This document shows, in pieces, positions 1 through 9,574 of a stretch of 64,000 nucleotides of DNA (positions are counted from its first letter, which is position 1; the number at the start of each line of letters is the position of its first letter). Under the pieces are notes generated by a model. That model ran no database searches. It was not told the DNA's origin and saw nothing but the letters and a program-made list of their open reading frames with translations. The stretch covers positions 1,054,001 through 1,118,000 of the forward strand of contig JAHWDD010000008.1 in NCBI GenBank assembly GCA_023897205.1, given 5' to 3'. Both the position numbers and the translations under genes were made by a program. Source of the stretch: Exophiala sp. HKRS030. Taxonomy: Eukaryota; Ascomycota; Eurotiomycetes; Chaetothyriales; Herpotrichiellaceae.

Positions 1-715
1 CTTGGGCAGTATTCGATGCGGCAGGGCACTCTGTGGTAGGATGAACAAAGGACTCAGCCGTGTAAGAAGGTGCATTGTAGCGATTTAGTGTGTTGGCATC
101 ACTTTGAGCGGGATGGATATCGAAACGCACTCTGCGGTAGGAGGAAAAAAGGGCTGAGCCCTGTAGGAAGATGCATTGTAGCGATGTAGTGTGTCTGTCT
201 CGCCTTGGGCAGCATCAATATCGAAACGCAGTCTGTGGTAGGAGGAACAAAGGACTGAATGCAATGCATCATGTAGCTTGTTGTCGGCCTCAGTTTGGGC
301 ATCGTCGATGTAGCAAGGCACTTTGTGATAGGAGGAACAGAAGACTGCGCCCTATAGTCTTGTAGGAAGGCAATGTGACGATGCAGTGTGTTGGCCTCAT
401 CTTGAGCAGCATCAATCAATATTGAAACGCAGTCTGTGGTAGGAGGAATAGAAGACTGCGCCCTGTAGTCCTGTAGGAAGGCAACGTAGCGACGCAGAGT
501 GTTGGCCGCAACCTGGGCAGCATCGATATCGAAACGCAGTCTGTGGTAGGAGGAACAAAGGACTGAGAGGCAACGTAGCGGTGCAGTGTGTTGGCATCAC
601 TTTGGGCGGCATCCGATGTAGTAGTGCACTCTATGATAGGAGGGAACAAAGGACTGAAGATGCAATGGCAAGTCGGTAGTCTGTTTGGCCTCGCCTTGGG
701 TAACAATGCAAAGAA
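1..715. repeat. Degenerate minisatellite array (family A), about 7 units of roughly 100 bp
   Basis: The phrase tatcgaaacgcagtctgtgg, or a variant, begins near 11, 117, 216, 303, 419, 524 and 613. Each copy is followed by gtaggaggaacaaaggactg and by a stretch ending in gtgttggcctcactttgggc. Units differ by substitutions and small indels, so this is an old array. ORFs here are by-products of the repeats; no gene is supported. An opposite-orientation relative lies at about 14.4-14.75 kb. Confidence 0.85.
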
Positions 716-737
716 CCATGGGGCGAAGTAGAATGTA

Positions 738-803
738 GATAGAGTGAGAGAGAGTCGGTGAGAGAGAGTCGGTGAGAGAGAGTCGGTGAGAGAGAGTGTG
801 TGT
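738..803. repeat. Simple tandem repeat gagagagtcggt
   Basis: The unit gagagagtcggt occurs about four times in a row with minor variation, ending in a short GT run. It is a microsatellite-scale array. Confidence 0.85.
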
Positions 804-959
804 GTTGGTGTGCTGCCATGGCTGGGCGCCTGTTGAGATCGCTTCGCTTTTTTGGGGCGTCAAAGTTGGCAGAAATCATTGGGTTAGTTTAACCAGGGAG
901 AGAGAGAGCCCTCGCTTTTTGGTAGGTAGCGATAGGTTAGCTCGGTTTCAGGTAGGAAT

Positions 960-2010
960 GGGCGCCTCACTTTTGGGGGGCTTAGGGATCAGATGCAGCA
1001 GACATGGGTGTCCCTCGGCAGCTAAACATTCTTTCCCCCCCCCAAAGAACCACCGAGAGAAACTCCGTTTGGGCACCAACGGAGCAAAAACCTCGGGCCA
1101 TTGGCAGCTGACCAGGCGTAGCCCAGCACTCTCCCCGGAGACTCACCGGTAGACCCCTGTACCCAGTAGCAATAGGCCACCACACTTTGGGCATCAACAC
1201 ACCAGAGTGAACATGCTCACGATTGGCAGATGTAGTAGCCTTGATACGCCTGTAGTACAATGAGGAATGACAAAATCTGCTGACGAACAATATCGAGAGA
1301 CGAGGCAAGTTGAAGCCACAAGTAACACCTTGGCGCCTCACTTTGAACTTGGACAGGCAAATAGGCACTTTCGCCTCGAGCAGCAAATAATGTAGCAGAA
1401 AACATTGAACAGATGACCAGGTGTAGCCTAGTAGTCTGCCCCGAAGAGTGCCGATAGAATCACATATTGGGCAGCAATAGGCGCCTCGCTTCGAGGGGTG
1501 ATGGGCGCCTCAACAGGGCAGTAACGTAGGCAACCTACCAAGTGTGTGTAGCCTAATATCCATCCAGTAGAAACCTCATCTTGAGTAGGTAGGAATACTG
1601 TAGGCTGTCTCTGGGGCATTAACGCCGTAGACACAGAAGTCAGTCAGTAGGTGTAAGCCTCACAGTCTGCCCGAAGGGTGCCGAGAGAATCACATGTTGG
1701 GCTGCAATTAGCATCTCGCTTCGGGTGGTAATAGGCGTCTCACCAGGCTAGTAACGCCCGAGGTAAACAAGGCAACCGACCCAAATTTTAGCCTGATAGT
1801 CTCCTCCAGTAAAACATCGAGAAGTCTGCATGTCGGGCAGTAATAGGCATCTCGCTTCGCCAAAGGTCATTCAAACGTACCAAGCAGGGAAAAGGTCGCC
1901 TAGAAGCAGGTGTCTCAAGCCTAATGGGCCTTCTCCAATAGGGCACCACCCACCGAGAAGTGGGCAGCAAGTAAGCAAGTAAGCAGGCAACAAGGCCTAT
2001 CAGCTCACTC
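960..2010. repeat. Degenerate tandem array (family B), no gene
   Basis: Words such as gtagcctagtagtctgcccc, gaatcacatattgggcagca and gcgcctcgcttcg recur (near 1420, 1480, 1660, 1720, 1800 and 1850), with spacing of roughly 150-250 bp. They match words in the arrays at 10.7-12.4 kb and 17.2 kb. The core cctcactttgggca links this array to the other arrays. No ORF has gene-like composition. Confidence 0.65.
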
Positions 2011-2158
2011 TTCTTTTCTGGTTTGGGCATCGAAACTGTCAACGCAGAGAGAGCGAGGCAAAACTCGCCTAGAAGGAAAGTGGTGTTAACCTTCACTGTA
2101 TGTTGTGTGTTGTGCAAGTGCAGTTCGTGCAGTAGTGTGTGTGCTGGGTGGTACGCCT

Positions 2159-2218
2159 GAGAGAGAGAGAGAGAGGGAGAGAGATTGACATACCGTAGAG
2201 AGATTGACATACCGTGTG
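2159..2218. repeat. GA microsatellite with a duplicated 16-mer
   Basis: A (GA)n run at about 2159-2184 is followed by two copies of gagattgacataccgt. This sits directly against a copy of the foldback-element terminus that begins at 2219. Confidence 0.8.
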
Positions 2219-2555
2219 TGTCACGACTATGCGTTTTGAAATGATGGAATCTGGCAATCAAGAGTTACAATCACAACACTCAAGATGATTGGGACTCGTA
2301 GTTATTATCGCGTGACAGTCTACTAGGGAATTGCGTAGAAGGGTGATTCGGATGGCCAGATGTTTGCCAGAGGTACGGAGTATGTAGACTTGGGAATGGC
2401 TGAGGGTGTTAGATAAACTACTGCAACTGTAAACTGCGCAATCACCCCCAAATTATTATTATTATTATTATTATTAATTACTGCCCAAAAGTATGTACAG
2501 GATTCTGATCATGTGAACGAAACTGGTGCTAGTTCGGGGAAACTACGGAGTAACC
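2219..2555. mobile_element. Partial foldback/MITE-like element (left terminus plus internal motif)
   Basis: The sequence tgtcacgactatgcgttttg at 2219 matches the terminal inverted repeat of the complete elements at 15.3, 21.3, 38.2, 54.9 and 61.3 kb. The internal family word gatcatgtga lies near 2510. No right terminus is visible, so the copy is broken or scrambled. A (TTA)n microsatellite occupies about 2453-2477. Confidence 0.6.
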
Positions 2556-2574
2556 TCGGCCTATCTATATGTGT

Positions 2575-2660
2575 GTACTCTTCTCTACTCTTCTCTACTC
2601 TACTCTACTCTACGAAGACCAAGACCAAGACCAAGACGAAGACGTGGACCAAGGCGAAGA
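2575..2660. repeat. Simple repeats ctctact and accaag/gaagac
   Basis: Five to six copies of tctactct are followed by gaccaa/gacgaa repeats. Low-complexity sequence with no gene. Confidence 0.8.
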
Positions 2661-2737
2661 CCAAGATGAAATCACCATAAAGTAAAACTGGAAAGAGAAA
2701 CAAAACGAGGTTGGCGTCGAATCGGTTGGTTTTCTTA

Positions 2738-2805
2738 TTTTTTTTTCTTTCTTTTTTTTGTTTTTCCTCTTTTTTGTCCTTTTCTTTTCTTTTTCCACCC
2801 GGCCA
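2738..2805. repeat. Polypyrimidine tract
   Basis: About 68 bases are nearly all T and C on the plus strand. On the minus strand this gives a Lys-rich ORF (KEKDKKEEKQKKERKK), which could be the tail of the minus-strand locus upstream but is more simply low complexity. Confidence 0.75.
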
Positions 2806-2846
2806 TTCTGGACCCAGGATTTCATCCACCGGAAACCCTTGGTCCT

Positions 2847-3266
2847 TTAAAATATACATATATAAATATATTCCTGTTCCTTCACAGGGTCGAATATTCT
2901 GTGAAGAGCAGGCGGTAGATATGGACCATCGCGTAGGTCCGTCGATCGTAAGGTGTCGCCCACCAGGCCCCAATCATGGGTTGCGCTGGTGATGATGTAG
3001 AATAGAGCTGCTGTCGGGGGAAGAGACGACGGTGGCGGGTCGTCCGGGGTGATTGATTCCAGTGATGATGACTGGCCCTGGGGTGCCGGGTGCGTAGAAT
3101 GGGGGTTTGGTGACGGCGAGGATGGCGGTGACGATAAGCCTTGCCGTCGCGCAGGAATGGGTGGCTTTGGGCCGATCCCATTGGCCAAGCGAGGTGCAGA
3201 CGTGGGCTTGGAAGGATACCGGGTCACCTCGATTGTGTCTCCTATCTCACTCTGCGGGCGAGACAT
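2847..3266 (-). CDS. Hypothetical Pro/Ser-rich protein or terminal exon of the 4929-2847 locus
   Basis: I do not recognise a family. The open frame begins at an ATG in good context (cattcaaATG, 3266) and starts MSRPQSEIGDTIEVTRYPSK. It is Pro/Ser-rich for about 90 residues, continues with a more ordered stretch (FYIITSATHDWGLVGDTLRS) and ends in AT-rich DNA with YIYICIF and a stop at 2847. GC content and amino-acid style match the blocks at 3517-3990 and 4052-4929 on the same strand. It may therefore be the last exon of one multi-exon gene rather than a separate gene. The last residues are doubtful because a donor-like GTGAAG lies just before them. RNA reads spanning 3266-3517 would decide. 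Confidence 0.4.
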   Translation of the reverse strand: MSRPQSEIGDTIEVTRYPSKPTSAPRLANGIGPKPPIPARRQGLSSPPSSPSPNPHSTHPAPQGQSSSLESITPDDPPPSSLPPTAALFYIITSATHDWGLVGDTLRSTDLRDGPYLPPALHRIFDPVKEQEYIYICIF

Positions 3267-3516
3267 TTGAATGACCCGGTTTCGCACACGAGGTCTCTTC
3301 CTCGGGCACCACGGCCACGGGCACGCACAGAGTATGCGTTACCGTGCCTATACCCAAGGCACGACGGGTATGTTGCGTCACAAGGTATCTCTTGTGACGT
3401 CTGGGGACCGGAGTGGTTGGTCATGATCCCAACCCGCGCCAGCACACCCCACCGGACGGTGCGGATTCCCGAACTTGCGCGGGCCCTCTCGGTAGTTCCT
3501 CCGCTCGTCGACCCTT

Positions 3517-3990
3517 TCACGGTGTCCCTGTCGTCGGAGGTGACGGGGGAGGTGACACCGAAGGGAGTGACGACGAAGGAGATGACGACGAAGTCGAACA
3601 TGGAGGCGAAGGTAACGTCTCATCATGCTCGTCCTCGTCATCACCGCCTAGGGTCCACGAGGGCGCAGTCCTTCTCGCCGGCGCAGGCCTTGCGGTGGGC
3701 TCAGGCCAGTTCGGGGGCCTGGACCTTTTCGCCGCTTTGGACCCGGCTGCTTGAGCAACCTCGATCGTGGGTCCTTCGACTGGGAGAGACGCTTCGAGGG
3801 CACAGCTTGGGGCCTGGGGCATAGGGGGCCACCCCGGTCGCCCTGGTCCCCATCGTCGGGGCATCCCCCAGAACGCTGGTGGTACACTCTCCTGCTCAGG
3901 GAGAGTGTCAACGTTGACACCGGCCGGCCGCGTTGAAACCAGGTCGTTTAGCGACTCTGGTTCGACATCAACATCTGTGTCACGCGGTCA
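3517..3990 (-). CDS. Exon-like coding block, Pro-rich with acidic patch (internal exon of the same locus)
   Basis: Downstream (minus strand) of an acceptor-like ctgaccgcgtgacacag at about 3978-3994, one frame stays open to a TGA at 3517. It reads DVDVEPESLNDLVSTRP, then MPRRWGPGRPGWPPMPQ, an acidic GGDDEDEHDE patch and a Ser/Pro tail. This frame requires the preceding intron to be in phase 1, and the only phase-1 donor I see is GTGTAT near 4080. With the stronger GTCGGT donor at 4051 the protein would stop after eight more codons. The plus strand is also open here (MVGHDPNPRQHT and onward), so strand assignment rests on continuity with the exons upstream. Confidence 0.35.
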
Positions 3991-4051
3991 GTCATCAACC
4001 TCAGAAGTCATGGTGGTGGGGGAGGGGGGCTTGAGGCTAGCCTGGACCGAC

Positions 4052-4929
4052 CTCGGTCTCTGCTTCTGATACACCAACGGGATCTTGGTCCACGTTGGTG
4101 GCGACGCCCCCCTCGGCGTCCGAGCCATCATCAGAATCTGTCAGTCCATGTCAGTTGGTGTCTGGAGGTTTGTATGTTTTTGGGGGTTGGGATACTGACC
4201 TGAGCCGGTGTCATATTCATCTTCATTATCATCAGAGTCTGATGCAGACGCGGGTGAATCATCATCAGGCTCATCACCCGCGTCGGCATCAGACTCTTGA
4301 GGAGTCTCGATGGCGACAGCAGAATCTCGGGGGGATTCTATCTCGGCATCAGCGAACTTGTCATGGTGTTTTGGTTTTGGGTCAAACTTACCTGGCTCCA
4401 CGTTGGTCTCATTGTCGGTGACCAGATTGGAGATGGCCATGACTGTTTTGGGAAGACATCAGTAACAAGAAGATGGAGGTGTGTGTGAAGATGATGGACG
4501 GTTGGGAATTGGGATGGGAGATGACCCGATATATATAGACATCGAGCTGGGATTTTGTTGGGATTTGGATGGATCTTTGGTTTTTGTGAAAAGGGTATAT
4601 GTCTGGTACTGACCATTTTCCCCCGGGGTGGAGGAGGTCCGATTGTCCTGGACAGAGGTTGTGGTAGAGGTTATTTCAGCGGAGGTCCGCTTGTCATGGT
4701 CGGAGGTTGTGGAAGAGGTCAATTCTGCGGATGCCCGATTGTCACTGTCATCGCCGGAAGGTTTTTCAGTAGATGGAGGTTGGGACACGGAGGAGGCCAA
4801 GGTGGAGGTGGTGGTTCCGTCACAGAGAGGGTTCTTGGATTCCGGAGCGAGGCTTGAACACTGTTGATTGTCCATGAAGGGTTGCCTGTGAGGTGTTGCA
4901 TGTGGTTGATTGAAAGAACTGCAGGGCAT
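4052..4929 (-). CDS. Hypothetical Ser/Thr- and Asp-rich protein, three 5' exons
   Basis: No known domain is recognised. Exon 1 (4929-4614) starts MPCSSFNQPHA (an alternative start is MDNQQCSS further in) and contains an imperfect repeat of SAELTSSTTS/SAEITSTTTS followed by DNR. Intron 1 (4613-4443, 171 bp) runs from GTCAGT to AAAACAG. Exon 2 (4442-4200) has an acidic run ending EDEYDTGSG. Intron 2 (4199-4138, 62 bp) has GTCAGT, a CTGAC branch site and CAG. Exon 3 (4137-4052) continues DSDDGSDAEGG. Both introns are phase 1 and keep the frame, which is good evidence for a real spliced gene. The 3' structure is uncertain. If the GTCGGT donor at 4051 is used, the protein ends at about 223 residues; otherwise it continues into the blocks at 3990-3517 and perhaps 3266-2847. 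Probably a disordered, non-enzymatic protein (inference from composition). Confidence 0.5.
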
Positions 4930-5004
4930 TCAAGTCTGGTCAGCCACGGACTTTGCTTGCATTCGACGTTGACGGCAAAGAGCGTGTTGGGGAGAGAGAA
5001 TGGT

Positions 5005-5160
5005 AAAGGCGCATGTGATGAGAGTCATGTGTTTTTGGAAGAATGGTACATGTGATGAAAGTCTCATGTGTTGAGAAGGGTACTGGGTAACATGTGATGA
5101 AACCCTCATGTGTTGAGAGAAATGGAAACATGTGATGCAAGTCACGTGCTGAGAGGTTCT
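5005..5160. repeat. Tandem repeat of about 40 bp, four copies, each with catgtgatg
   Basis: Copies start at about 5009, 5049, 5091 and 5129. Each contains catgtgatg, followed by tcatgtgttgagag in the first three; the last copy carries cacgtgctgagagg. The array lies about 80-230 bp upstream of the minus-strand gene starting at 4929, so it could sit in its promoter (inference). Confidence 0.75.
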
Positions 5161-6560
5161 TGTGGCCTTTGAGGAGTGGGCGAACTGGATGCCATGGTTT
5201 GAAAGGAGTATGGGGTACTTGCCTGGGTAGCGTCTTCTGAGTAGCTCAGTGGATTGTGTTGATTTTGAGTTGTGAAGGACAGAAGTTTAGATTGCGGATC
5301 GAAGGGGAAAGTCTCGAGTTCTTATACCCTGGAGGTTAGGGAGTGACGTTGAAGGGAAGCCAACGTGTCGCTAGGATCTGATCTCAACCCCCCGGCAATC
5401 TTTTTGACGCTATCGATCTCCGGATAAAGGTGGCGTTTGATCCGAAGTTTACGTTGTTGAGATTGAAGTGGACTTACTCGTACCGGAGAAGGCAAGGCGT
5501 CAAAAAGGGGGCAGTGCTGGAATCGAATGGTAGAAGATTTGATTGGAAGACCAAGATGATATTGTTGGTTGTTTGTGGATCATAACATTGTCACATTGTG
5601 ATATTGGATTGTGGCTTGCATTGAACCATTTGTTCTGATGGTGGCAGTAACTTGACCCTTTTACTAGGGAACGGAGTACGCAGCAGCAACAGGAGTTGCT
5701 CATCGCTACAGTTACTATCGGTAGAGTTATCATGGACGGAGTGGCTGGTACTGTTGTTAATCTCCCTCATTCAATCGCTGTGGCTTTCATTTACAAGTGT
5801 GGCTTGCCGTAATTGTCTGTCATTTCATTCCATGGCTGCTGATATTTTGGTGGTTGGGGATTGTAATGACAAGACACTTTGTCAGTCTCTACAGTCGGCA
5901 TCCTCGTCTTTTGAGTCGACCACTCGATACAATACAAGTCCTTCTTTTACTCCACCTTACTGCATGCATGATTGATTTGATTGCCCAAGTTCAGCTCCAA
6001 CTCTCCGACATGGGACTGACAACCAATGTTACTCGCGAGGGTCACACAAAAAGGAATTCCGGAAATGCAGGCAAAACTATTTCCGTGCTGTACGGAGGAA
6101 AGGGACAAGTCTACGGAGTGGAGGCAGTGTCAATGTCAGAGAATCCGTACGGAGTACTTCGTATCCTAACAGGCAAATGGCCTTCCACACGCCGATGGAC
6201 AGGAGTCGAGTCCTTGCTTAGCGCTTCTTTCAGCCTCACCAGCTTCAGGAGTAGATGTGTGTTGTGGGGATGTCGGGTCCATACTTGGTCAAAGTGTAAG
6301 CTCAACCCGTCCGGGGTTCGAAACCACTTGCTCCATGGCAAAGCGAGAAAACTCTGGACTAGTTGTTTAGTCCCCATGCACGGCCGAGCAGTATGCAACA
6401 CGAGGAGGAGAAAAAAGAAGAGACAAGAGAGAGAGAAAGCGATAGGCTGAGAGGGGTGTGTGACACAGTGTGACCGGTGTGACAATTTTTGACACCCAAC
6501 GATGATTCCGGAGAGAGGTATTGGTCGGTCGGTCGGATTTCGTATTTCAAAATGAAGCTC
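5161..6560. other. Intergenic, no gene recognised
   Basis: Only short ORFs without gene-like composition occur. A tRNA-like box A (gtagctcagtgga, about 5239) is followed about 60 bases later by ggatcgaag, suggesting a decayed tRNA-derived piece. The word acccgtccggggttcgaaac at about 6308 belongs to the SINE-like family described at 8.9-9.4 kb. Confidence 0.6.
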
Positions 6561-6589
6561 ACCCTTGGCGAGAGTATGTTGATCTGGCG

Positions 6590-6995
6590 TGATGGGAGCT
6601 GCCGTTGAACGTCCAGCTGATGTCCTGTCCACTTCGCTTCGCCGCGGAGTTGTGTGTGGGTTTTGCGGCAGGTCTCGAACATCCCACACGAGGTTGGCTT
6701 ACGGACGTGTTTGACTGGTTATGACGTGTGCGGCACTGCCGTTTTGGCGCCCAGCTGGTGTCCGGCTGGTATCCTGTTCGTTTCGCCTCACGCCACGGAG
6801 TTCTGTGGGTTTTGGCAAAAGGTCTTGAACACCCCGGACGGGGTGGATGATGGTGGATGTCAGAATCAAGGAATCAACCACCTAGTCCGTCCGTACACTG
6901 ACATCCAGAGCAGGGTCAAGTGGTGTTCGAGACCTTTTGCCAAAACCCACACAACTCCGTGGCGAAGCGCAAGTAGACGGGACCATACAGTAGAG
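6590..6995. repeat. SINE-like repeat cluster with a long inverted pair
   Basis: Two same-orientation copies (about 6628-6690 and 6787-6840) share cggagttctgtgggttttgg and ggtcttgaacacc. An inverted copy at about 6926-6975 reads ggtgttcgagacc, then ccaaaacccacacaactccg. The 6787/6926 pair could fold into a hairpin with a stem of about 48 bp and a loop of about 90 bp. The intervening sequence matches, in reverse complement, the unit at 9070-9180 (shared words gccgcacac, aaccagtca and gacaccagc). Confidence 0.65.
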
Positions 6996-7009
6996 GTTAA
7001 GGCCTTTCG

Positions 7010-7420
7010 CTTCGGGTGTTCGCTCCGAAAGAATCATCGACTCTGTCTCGGGGCAGAGATCAGCCACACTTTGATATATCATTGGGTCTCGCTCTGGGCA
7101 ATGGTACACACTCGCTTTAACCAGGGCCTAGGCCACACTTGAGAAATCATTGGGCCACGCTCCGGGCAGGTATAGGCACTCGCTTTGACCAGTGTCTAGG
7201 CGACACCTGAGGAATTATTGGGTGACGCTTCGAGCATTCTAATTGGAAGACTAGGGCCTAGCTCCGGGCAAAGATAGGCATCGCTTTGACCAGGGCCTAG
7301 GCCACACTTGAGGAATTGTTGGCCCTCTCTGAGGGCAGGGATAGGCATTCGCTTTGGTATCATTGGGCCACGTTTTTGTGCCTCACTTTTGGGCGCATCG
7401 ACGCCCGCAACGAGTAAAAT
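7010..7420. repeat. Degenerate tandem array, about 5 units of roughly 65-75 bp
   Basis: The words aggccacacttgaggaat, cattgggccacgctccgggc, aggcactcgctttgacca and gggcctaggc recur from about 7060 to 7350. At the 3' edge the shared core gcctcacttttgggcgcat appears (7380). No gene. Confidence 0.75.
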
Positions 7421-7705
7421 GGTCGAGTCGCGATGCAGGTCTCAATTTTGATGCATCAACGCCTCGTCCGCGACGAGTACAAAGTTGCAGATAGTCATGA
7501 AGGGTCGAGTCGAGATGCAGATATCTAAGGAAAGTCCCCCTCTCAAAGAGTCTTTCCCGTAGTCCCATACAGTCGTTCCAGAATCGCAGACAACCTTGTC
7601 TTTCCAAAGAACCTGAAGCCAACTTGGCAACGACAACGCTCAACAGCGACGACGACGACAACAACAACAACAGCAGCAGCAGCAGCAACCGGCAACGGCA
7701 ACAGC

Positions 7706-8107
7706 ATGGGAGTAACACCAAACAAGCGAGAGAAAAAGAGACGCTCCAAGAAGCCGAAGAGGGGGAGCAGAGGGGAAAGGCGGAGCCAGACCGAGTGGTC
7801 GACCCAGTGGGAGAGCGAGTGGGAAGGTTGCGAGTGCGAGGCCGAGGCCGAGGACGCGCTCGTGTACGAGAGACAAGCCCAGATCGCAGACGAGTTGATC
7901 CAGATTTTTTGCCCGGACGACGAGGCAGCACCAAACCGGTCAACGAGAACCACCATCACCATCACCACCACCGTCACCACCGTCACGGACACGGCCACCG
8001 TCACCACCGTCACCACCACGACCTACATCATCACCGATCGACCAGCACTGCACGGGTTCGTGGCGCCAAAATTTGCCGACGAGGAGGACGACCACCACCC
8101 TTTGTGA
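7706..8107 (+). CDS. Hypothetical 133-residue protein with Thr/Val-Thr repeat tract
   Basis: Not a recognised family. The leader from about 7640 to 7705 is rich in CAA/CAG/GAC triplets, common in fungal 5' leaders, and ends at an ATG in acceptable context. The protein begins with a very basic segment (NKREKKRRSKKPKRG), then a Trp/Glu-rich part (EWSTQWESEWEGCECEAEAE), a predicted helix (ERQAQIADELIQIF) and a low-complexity run of TTVTTVTDTATVTT type. It ends FADEEDDHHPL. No signal peptide or membrane segment is seen. Two other frames are open across the same stretch because of the repeats. This frame is preferred because its non-repetitive parts have normal composition. Confidence 0.4.
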   Translation: MGVTPNKREKKRRSKKPKRGSRGERRSQTEWSTQWESEWEGCECEAEAEDALVYERQAQIADELIQIFCPDDEAAPNRSTRTTITITTTVTTVTDTATVTTVTTTTYIITDRPALHGFVAPKFADEEDDHHPL

Positions 8108-8109
8108 TG

Positions 8110-8850
8110 GCCATCACAACCACCACCACACGCCCTCGTATCTGGGATGTTGGGTGGGTGGGGAGAGAATGCAATGCTGCAATGCATACCATAATGTGAC
8201 GCCTCATGTACGAGGGTACTGAGAGAGATAACAATACCAAGTACGTAGTGACTCATAGCCGTCCAAGGGATATCCAGGTGGAATGACAAAATGACATGAC
8301 ATGACAAGGAATGAACAAGCTTTGATTGGATTGATAACTCCGTAGGAAGAGGGGAAAGAAGGAGGGGAAAAAGTGATGGGCGAAGTGATGGGCGAGTCGA
8401 GGCCAGCCGGCCAGCCAGCCCAACAAAAAACAATGTGATGTATCATCTTTCCATGACCCTTGTAGCAAAGATAGTCCACCAAAAGAAAAGTCGAGGCGTC
8501 ATTGATTTCCGTTGAATACGAGGTGTGTGCTGGGTTGGTCGGTTGGGGGTTGTCTCGAGAAAGTCCGTAGCGTTAGTCAGTCCGGTTACACAACATGAGT
8601 CTTTTTTGTGGCAGGTCAATCATGAGTGTGAAAAGGTCCGTAGCCTGGTTACACGACATTGTTGCAGTAGGGTACGTCAGTCAACCACAGGATGTCCGGA
8701 GGGGTCATCATCCTCTCATTGTGTACCGTAGAAAGTTGTATTGGTGACTTGACGGCAAGACGGGAAGATCGTTTTGGTCTCGAAGTCTGGCCCTCCATGA
8801 TTGCCAACGCTGACTGAAAAGGAGGGGTGGGACACACACCGACTGGACAC
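8110..8850. other. Intergenic, no gene recognised
   Basis: ORFs are short and unconvincing. A word aaagtccgtagcgt at about 8560, with a similar aaggtccgtagc near 8634, recurs at about 30.34 kb; this is a weak dispersed repeat. Confidence 0.55.
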
Positions 8851-8854
8851 TTTG

Positions 8855-9440
8855 CGGCGAAGCGATGTGGGACGGGACACCAGCTGGACAGACCAAGTGG
8901 GCGTCAAAACGGTGCCGCATGTGATGATCAACAAACCTCGCGGGCTAGTAACGGAGTAGCGTAGCTCCGTGGTTCGAAGGGAAAAAATCAAGGAAACTCA
9001 CCTTTGAGCCTCGAACTAGGTCCAGCCAACCCGTCCGGGGTTCGAAACCTGTTGCAAAACACCAACACCACTTTACGGCGAAGCGAGGTGGGACGGGAAT
9101 CCGGCTGGACACCAGCCGGGCGCTAAATGGGCGCCAGCTGGACGCCGTCGGCTGTGCCGCACACCCGCAACCAGTCATCGTGTACGAGTCCGGTCCATTC
9201 GAGTCTCCGAGTGAAGCTAGCTCTCAGACGCCAGATCAACAAACCTCCCAAGGAGTGTTGGTGGATGAGAAGTCAAGAAAATCGCTGACACCACACCCCG
9301 ACTTGGACAAGTGTGAGCCAACCCGTCCGGGGTTCGAGACCAAACAACCCACTCTGCTGTACTTGCTAGCGAATTGTAAGTGGACCGGGCACACTAGCTG
9401 GACGCTGAGCCTGCGAGGCGATGCCGCACATCCCACAACT
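8855..9440. repeat. SINE-like repeats with B-box-like ggttcgaaacc
   Basis: Two tandem partial units occur. The shared block ccaacccgtccggggttcga is at about 9025 and 9318, and again at about 6305. A Pol III B-box-like ggttcgaaacc lies inside it. Unit 1 also carries a perfect small hairpin (acggag, 8 bases, ctccgt) at about 8951-8970. The flanking block ggcgaagcgaggtgggacgg with gctggacaccagc occurs near 8868 and 9072, and inverted at 6.6-6.8 kb. No clear A box sits at the proper distance, so tRNA origin is only suggested. Confidence 0.5.
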
Positions 9441-9574
9441 CATCACACCAGATCAACATACTCTCGCGACGGGTCGGAGAGTGGGCTGACGGAGTGTCCT
9501 CGTACGTGTTTGACTGGTTGTGAGTGTGCGATATACTGTTGGGCACCGCTGTTGGCATCCAGCTAGTGTACGAG

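Noticed and set aside
1..715. Overlapping ORFs of 60-106 codons on both strands
   Set aside because: They are translations of the minisatellite units; the same peptide words recur and no start or splice context supports a gene.
4555..4857. Plus-strand Gly/Val-rich ORF of 100 codons
   Set aside because: It is antisense to the spliced minus-strand exon 1, whose introns and frames are consistent.
5232..5320. Possible tRNA gene (box A gtagctcagtgga)
   Set aside because: The B box is poor and acceptor and anticodon stems do not pair; at best a decayed tRNA-derived piece.
7543..8019. Minus-strand Val-rich ORF resembling a membrane protein
   Set aside because: The valine run is the antisense of the Thr-codon repeat of the plus-strand ORF; no hydrophobic segments of normal composition.
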